From contig PMAM01000245.1 in assembly GCA_003152595.1 (NCBI GenBank), forward strand, positions 1-11,195: 11,195 bases of DNA, given 5' to 3'. This stretch comes from Acidobacterium sp. (lineage in GTDB: Bacteria; Acidobacteriota; Terriglobia; Terriglobales; Acidobacteriaceae). The stretch's first letter is position 1. Every line of letters starts with the position of its first letter. Of this stretch, positions 7,132-11,195 are shown piece after piece. A program made the translations under genes and the position numbers. The notes under the pieces were generated by a model, which was not told the origin of the DNA, did no database searches, and saw only the letters and a list, made by a program, of their open reading frames with translations.

Positions 7132-8010
7132 TCACATCACCCTTCCACCGCCATCCACGTTATCGCCCCATTCCGTCTCCGCAAACTGCCTCACTCCCAT
7201 CCCCACCCCCTTCCCATTCCACTTTGGAAACGGCTCCCGCGACGATTCCCGAAATTCCGCAATCCAATCCCTCACTCGCGATCGCCTCTCGATCAGCTTT
7301 TCCACCAGCTGCTCCAGAACCCCCACCTCGTTTTCGTACCACTCCGGCGGCACCGTCTCCACAATTTCCCAGATGCGCTGCGCCTCGATTTTCTCCAGAC
7401 TGCTCAACCAGGGCTCGAAACTCTCCCAGCCCGTCACGTCGCGATACACCGCACTCCGTGCGTAGACTCCCCGCAGCGGAGCATCTTCGAATCGCCACTC
7501 CGCCGCATTGAAGCAGAACCCCTGGTCGATGAACGTCGCGCTGTACCGCTTCTCCCTGCCCTTTCGATAGAACAGCGCCTGCCGCCCGTTGGCATTGCAC
7601 GTCCATTTATCCAGCACCAGCGCGCCTGCAAATTCCCGCAGATTCTTCACCTCCATCAGCTGTTCTTCCGGCAGGTAGTCCGCCACATGCCCGGGCATCA
7701 GCCCCCCCACCATCCGGGAGCCGAACTGCAGCCCGGCCCTGCAGCGTTCCCGCCGATGTCCCAGATCCATCTCCAGTTCGCTCGTCTGCTCGATCAGCCA
7801 CGGCGTCACTTCCACCACGTCGCAGGGCGGCACCGTCAGCCCGATCAGCGCTCCCAGCCGCGTCCCCAGCAGCTCGTTCGGCAGAACCCGCAGGTGCTGC
7901 GGATTGTTCTGGAACTTCACCACCCACGGGTTGCCGTCCGCACCCAGCATCAGGTGGCTTTGCGCGCCGCCCCGCATCTTCCGGATCTGCTGAATCGCCA
8001 GGACCGTCAC
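7132..8010 (-). CDS. HipA-family kinase-like protein, short form
   Basis: This 292-residue protein starts at GTG 8010-8008, with a strong ribosome binding site GGAGGAG just upstream. It resembles only the kinase core of HipA (classical HipA is about 440 residues). It has MRGGAQSHLML (residues 12-22), matching the HipA glycine-rich GAQ loop, then VVKF with K32 as candidate ATP-binding lysine, LDKWTCNANGRQALF (133-147) at the catalytic-loop position, and FIDQGFCF (160-167) with D162 as candidate metal-binding Asp. In E. coli HipA the loop carries a DxxxxN pair (D309, N314). Here the matching position appears to be N141, so activity is uncertain. HipA kinases phosphorylate glutamyl-tRNA synthetase, but no substrate can be inferred here. 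No HipB-like DNA-binding partner is visible; the neighbour is a DUF3037 gene. The low-complexity tail (WGDNVDGGGRVM) lies beside a DNA duplication. Confidence 0.75.
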   Translation of the reverse strand: MTVLAIQQIRKMRGGAQSHLMLGADGNPWVVKFQNNPQHLRVLPNELLGTRLGALIGLTVPPCDVVEVTPWLIEQTSELEMDLGHRRERCRAGLQFGSRMVGGLMPGHVADYLPEEQLMEVKNLREFAGALVLDKWTCNANGRQALFYRKGREKRYSATFIDQGFCFNAAEWRFEDAPLRGVYARSAVYRDVTGWESFEPWLSSLEKIEAQRIWEIVETVPPEWYENEVGVLEQLVEKLIERRSRVRDWIAEFRESSREPFPKWNGKGVGMGVRQFAETEWGDNVDGGGRVM

Positions 8011-8030
8011 CGCTCCTCCGGATAGCTCAT
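8007..8030 (-). promoter_or_regulatory. Ribosome binding site and seven-codon leader ORF before the kinase-like gene
   Basis: ATG 8030-8028 overlaps the terminase stop (ATGA) and opens a seven-codon frame, MSYPEER, whose TGA overlaps the kinase GTG start (GTGA). The Gly/Glu codons of this mini-frame form the ribosome binding site GGAGGAG (8019-8013) for the kinase-like gene. The arrangement could hand ribosomes from terminase to kinase. It may equally be coincidence of a compact junction. Confidence 0.4.
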
Positions 8031-9523
8031 GCTAATGCAAATTTTTGGCCGGCGAGCCTTTCCTCGCGAACCGCCAGCGCAATGGCCATCGCCATCACGC
8101 AATCATCGTGTTCCCCGGCGCTGGCTGCGCTCTGCCCACCCGGCTGCCGGACGAAGCTGCGGCACTGCAGAAGCAGTCGCTCGCTCTTGAACACTTCCGG
8201 CCTCTGCACCAGGATCGCCCCGAATCGGCCGACCAGCTGCGGGCGCGTCAGCGTCGAGGTCCAGAATCCTTCCTCACGCTTGTCCTGGTAAAGTCGATCG
8301 TAGCGGCACACACCCTGCAGATACGCCAGCACGCCGCTGCCGTGGTTGTTGCGCTCGACGGCCACCAGCGCGCCGTTGTACTCCCGCGCAAGATCGACCG
8401 CCGCCAGCGCGGCTTCCAGCGGATTCAGGTGCTCCTCCAGCTCAACGCACTGCAACCCCGTCTCCGTATCGATCACCTCCATGGCCGTGTAATCCCCCTC
8501 CGATCCACCGCCCGCCGGATCCACCGCCAGAATGTAGTTCCTGCCCTTCGCGGGCGGCATCCAGATGCGGATGCAGCCGTTCCGCCGCGTTTCTGCCGGA
8601 GGAATCACCTCGGCCAGCCGCTTCCGAATCGATTCCAGATCGAAGGCACACTCGCCACTGGCGAGGAAGCATTCGTTGGCATCCTCCGCGTACTCCTGCT
8701 TCGCCAGGCCGCGGAAGTTCCGGTGGATCTGGCGCCGATAGCCGATCTGTTCAGCCGTCAGCTTCTCCTTCTCTCGTAACTGCCGTTCGATCTCCGTCAT
8801 CTCACCCTCCTCCACCGGAACACCCACATAGGCTTTCTCCAGCCACCATGGGAAAAAGTGGCGCTTCGTGTTCGTCTTTTCCGCCTCCTGCCACTCCTTC
8901 CAGAAGCATCCGCTGGCGCCGTTGGGCGTCGACTCCAGCGCCATTTCCCCGTTCGGCGAAAGCGTCGCCATCAGTCCATACAGAATCTCTGCCGCACCGC
9001 CCGGCCAGCGCGCCAGTTCCGTGCAATGCAGATTCGTGATCGTCAAACCCCGCCCCGCGTTGCGGTCGCCCGCCGTTTCTACCAAATACTCACTGTCCAG
9101 TTCCGGAAAAACCATGCGCCGCGCGTTCCTCCGCACCCCCTTCAGCGCTCCTTCCCGCCACGCTTTCGGCAGATGATCGAGAAAGCGGTGCACAATGCGG
9201 AAGATCTGTTCGGCTGCCTCCTGCGTATGCGCCACCTGCACAGTCACCGTTCCCGGATGCAGGATCGTCCGCAGAAAGAACCTGCCCGCGATCCACGTCG
9301 TCACCCCCATCTGCCGTGCCTTCAGCACGATGTTTCTTTGACCCGCATCCTGGTGGTACTGGAGTTGCGCCTCGTTGGCGGCCAGGCCCACGTTCTGGCC
9401 CAGCCGGTTTCTGATTTTCAGAACCTTCTCCATAAGTCGCAGAGCTGCGTCCTTGCCATTCTTCAGCTCCACTCCCAGAGAGGCAAGGTTCTCCCTTGTG
9501 CCTGTCTCCAAGTCGAATTCCAT
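8027..9523 (-). CDS. terL: Terminase large subunit (DNA-packaging ATPase and nuclease)
   Basis: This 498-residue motor protein cuts phage DNA and pumps it through the portal. The start is ATG 9523-9521, 12 bases after the tail-fibre stop, with only a weak ribosome binding site. In the ATPase domain, a variant Walker A is seen at LKARQMGVTT (67-76), a Walker B-type segment at TNLHCTELARW (163-173) with E169 as likely catalytic Glu (the preceding residue is Thr instead of Asp), and a coupling motif at LESTPNG (196-202). The C-terminal RNase H-like nuclease shows VDPAGG (D335), VAVERNNHG (E390) and EHDDCVMA (D473/D474), so the acidic triad is present. The length is normal for PF03237-type terminases and there is no frameshift. 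No small terminase gene is visible in the window. Transcription would continue into the kinase-like gene. Confidence 0.92.
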   Translation of the reverse strand: MEFDLETGTRENLASLGVELKNGKDAALRLMEKVLKIRNRLGQNVGLAANEAQLQYHQDAGQRNIVLKARQMGVTTWIAGRFFLRTILHPGTVTVQVAHTQEAAEQIFRIVHRFLDHLPKAWREGALKGVRRNARRMVFPELDSEYLVETAGDRNAGRGLTITNLHCTELARWPGGAAEILYGLMATLSPNGEMALESTPNGASGCFWKEWQEAEKTNTKRHFFPWWLEKAYVGVPVEEGEMTEIERQLREKEKLTAEQIGYRRQIHRNFRGLAKQEYAEDANECFLASGECAFDLESIRKRLAEVIPPAETRRNGCIRIWMPPAKGRNYILAVDPAGGGSEGDYTAMEVIDTETGLQCVELEEHLNPLEAALAAVDLAREYNGALVAVERNNHGSGVLAYLQGVCRYDRLYQDKREEGFWTSTLTRPQLVGRFGAILVQRPEVFKSERLLLQCRSFVRQPGGQSAASAGEHDDCVMAMAIALAVREERLAGQKFALA

Positions 9524-9535
9524 GGTTGGCCCGGA

Positions 9536-11195
9536 TCACTGATTCATGGCGTATTCCATGGTCAGCTGGGCCGACCCCGGATTCGTTGTGCATCCCACTC
9601 CGGCCGCCTGCACGCCCATCGACAGATTGTGCCCCGCGGCAATCGAAACGCTCGCCACCGCATTGCGATAGCTGTACGTTCCCGCAGCCAGCGTGACCGT
9701 CTTCACCCAGGTCGCGGCCGTGCTGTCGTAAACGCCGATCACCGGATACGTGCTGCATCCGGCCGGCGCTGTACCCACAGCAATGTCGAGCCGCGTCATG
9801 CTGATCGCCGCGCTCGGCGACCAGATCGCCCCCAGGGAATTGTTGGTGGACGTGCCAAAGGTTCCCCCGAAGTTGCCATACCAGGTCGAACGCCAGGACT
9901 GCGCGCAATTCGCATTCCCGTTCGCTGCGATCCCCGTGGCGTAGGATCCCGCGGAGCATTGCGACGGAGTGGCTGCCAGAGCCGTCGCCGTTGCAGCATT
10001 CGTTGAGCTGGCCGCAACCGGTTCGGTGCTGTAGTAGTTGGAATCCGGACCGCACGCCAGCGTGAGTCCGCCAGCCGCCGTCAGCGAGTAGCTCCCCGCG
10101 CTCGAACCCAGCACGTTGATGGTTTCCCCGCTCGTCGTCCCCAGCTGCACCGCGTTGCCGCTCGCGTCCGTCTTCACGATCGTGAATTCCATCCCGGTGG
10201 GCCTCAGCCCATCCGGCATCGCGGTGTAGCAGCTGGGCAGAGTCAGCGTGAACCCCCCTCCCGCCGCATTCGCCAGAACAACGTGGTTCGCCTTGGTCAG
10301 GGTCGTCGACGCAGTCGCAAAGACGGCGCTGGTTTGCAGTCCTGTGTGTCGAATCGTCCCATCCGCCATCACAGCGAAATTCGAAGCCTGCCCGCTGAAC
10401 CCGCTGTAGAAAGCGTCACCCTGGCCACCGGTGAAGTTCTCCACCTCGACCCCGCCCTCGTTCCCCTGGTTGCTGAGCGGCGTCACGAACACCTTGGGCG
10501 TCACACCCGCCTGTCCGCTGCCGTAGTTGGTGTTGGACGAGTTATTGCCCGCCGAATCGAAGGCCGTCTGTCTCGCCGCAACCCGCTGCTGTACATATTG
10601 CCCGCAACCGGCAAGGTTGCCTATTGACGAGTAAGAAGGCGCGCTTCCGTTGGACCCCATGTAGCTGATCCAAACCCCGGTCGCGCCCGCCGGCGACCCC
10701 GGGATCCCCGCCGTGTTGCTCATGTTCAGGCAATCCACATTCGAAATCACCAGGTTCGAACTCACCGTCGCCTCCACCTCAGCGAACGTTGCGTCGGGAA
10801 AACTCGTCGTCTCCGGCCACTGGATGTGGCCGCCGTTGATTTGCGCCCCGTTCGACTTCAGATCGAACGCCGCGACCGCCGGCGAATCCATGTAGGTGTT
10901 GAAGTACATGTTGCCGCCCGTTCCCGTGTCCACCACCTCATAGTTTGTTGCCCAGGAAGCGTCCGAGGCGCTCGAATTCGTCTCCGTGTTGTTGCACGGA
11001 GCCGTCGTGCAGGTGTACGGATACCCAAAGCCGTGGATCAGCTCGAACGTCGTTCCTGATCCCGCGTTGTACACCGCCGCCTGTAGTGCATTCCGCACCA
11101 GCAGATTCTGCACAAAGCTGTCCAGCACCGTGCTCTGCAGGTTCAGGCCGTAGTTAGGACGGCTGGCGGGAGTAAACGTAGAGGCTGAGTAACTC
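9536..11195 (-). CDS. Modular tail-spike / tail-fibre protein, partial at 5' end
   Basis: The frame is open from the right edge through a GTG at 11128 to TGA at 9536, giving at least 553 residues with the true N-terminus outside. The first visible half (to about residue 255) is a run of short strand-like segments rich in Asn, Ser, Gly and Val, typical of a right-handed beta-helix. The next section (FAVMADGTIRHTGLQ, later FTIVKTDASGNAVQLG) resembles the repeat-capping modules of phage tail fibres. A Cys-containing linker (CSAGSYATGIAANGNANC) leads to a C-terminal beta-sandwich-like domain of about 120 residues ending MEYAMNQ, a plausible sugar-binding tip. Such proteins recognise, and sometimes degrade, cell-surface polysaccharide. 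I see no catalytic residues. Its position directly before the terminase is unusual, but fits a circular map in which tail genes end where packaging genes begin. Confidence 0.6.
   Translation of the reverse strand, partial: SYSASTFTPASRPNYGLNLQSTVLDSFVQNLLVRNALQAAVYNAGSGTTFELIHGFGYPYTCTTAPCNNTETNSSASDASWATNYEVVDTGTGGNMYFNTYMDSPAVAAFDLKSNGAQINGGHIQWPETTSFPDATFAEVEATVSSNLVISNVDCLNMSNTAGIPGSPAGATGVWISYMGSNGSAPSYSSIGNLAGCGQYVQQRVAARQTAFDSAGNNSSNTNYGSGQAGVTPKVFVTPLSNQGNEGGVEVENFTGGQGDAFYSGFSGQASNFAVMADGTIRHTGLQTSAVFATASTTLTKANHVVLANAAGGGFTLTLPSCYTAMPDGLRPTGMEFTIVKTDASGNAVQLGTTSGETINVLGSSAGSYSLTAAGGLTLACGPDSNYYSTEPVAASSTNAATATALAATPSQCSAGSYATGIAANGNANCAQSWRSTWYGNFGGTFGTSTNNSLGAIWSPSAAISMTRLDIAVGTAPAGCSTYPVIGVYDSTAATWVKTVTLAAGTYSYRNAVASVSIAAGHNLSMGVQAAGVGCTTNPGSAQLTMEYAMNQ

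Noticed and set aside
8858..10006. Plus-strand open frame of 382 codons opposite terminase and tail fibre
   Set aside because: It spans the junction of two well-supported minus-strand genes, has Arg/His-rich low-complexity composition and no ribosome binding site or family resemblance.
9090..10055. Minus-strand open frame of 321 codons overlapping tail fibre and terminase
   Set aside because: It is in another frame across two genes whose products have clear motifs. Its composition is that of a frame shadow.

Overview
The window is a GC-rich, tightly packed block of tailed-phage genes. Every gene I can support lies on the minus strand, so the block reads from base 11195 towards base 1. The content indicates a prophage or phage contig of siphovirus type. 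Gene style points tentatively to a soil acidobacterium or its phage: a HipA-like kinase paired with a DUF3037 protein, and a tail fibre with a 'GIAANGNANC' type linker. That host guess rests on remembered family resemblance, not on a search. I see no tRNA, rRNA, CRISPR array, integrase, attachment site or insertion sequence, and no gene-free stretch longer than about 160 bases.

In transcription order, the block opens with a modular beta-structured tail-spike/tail-fibre protein whose 5' end lies outside the window (11195-9536). A complete large terminase follows (9523-8027), with ATPase and nuclease motifs readable. Next come two genes that are not structural: a small HipA-family kinase-like protein (8010-7132) and a DUF3037 protein (7064-6192). 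They sit between terminase and portal, where packaging genes would normally be contiguous. A terminator-like hairpin (6135-6163) closes this pair.

The head module then follows in classic order: HK97-type portal, prohead protease, a short coiled-coil scaffold-like protein, and the major capsid protein. A strong intrinsic terminator (3651-3674) lies just upstream of the capsid gene. After the capsid comes a 161-base structured intergenic segment, then the neck and tail genes: head-tail adaptor (2486-1860), putative head-closure protein (1856-1416), putative tail-completion protein (1335-847) and a putative tail-tube protein that runs off the left edge. Four-base ATGA overlaps (portal/protease, tail completion/tail tube) and very short gaps suggest translational coupling.

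The most interesting point is the kinase-like plus DUF3037 cassette inside the packaging/head cluster. The kinase-like protein has a non-canonical catalytic loop, and the two genes meet at a decayed tandem DNA duplication. Host modulation, a toxin-antitoxin-like function or exclusion of other phages are hypotheses for this pair; the sequence does not prove any of them.
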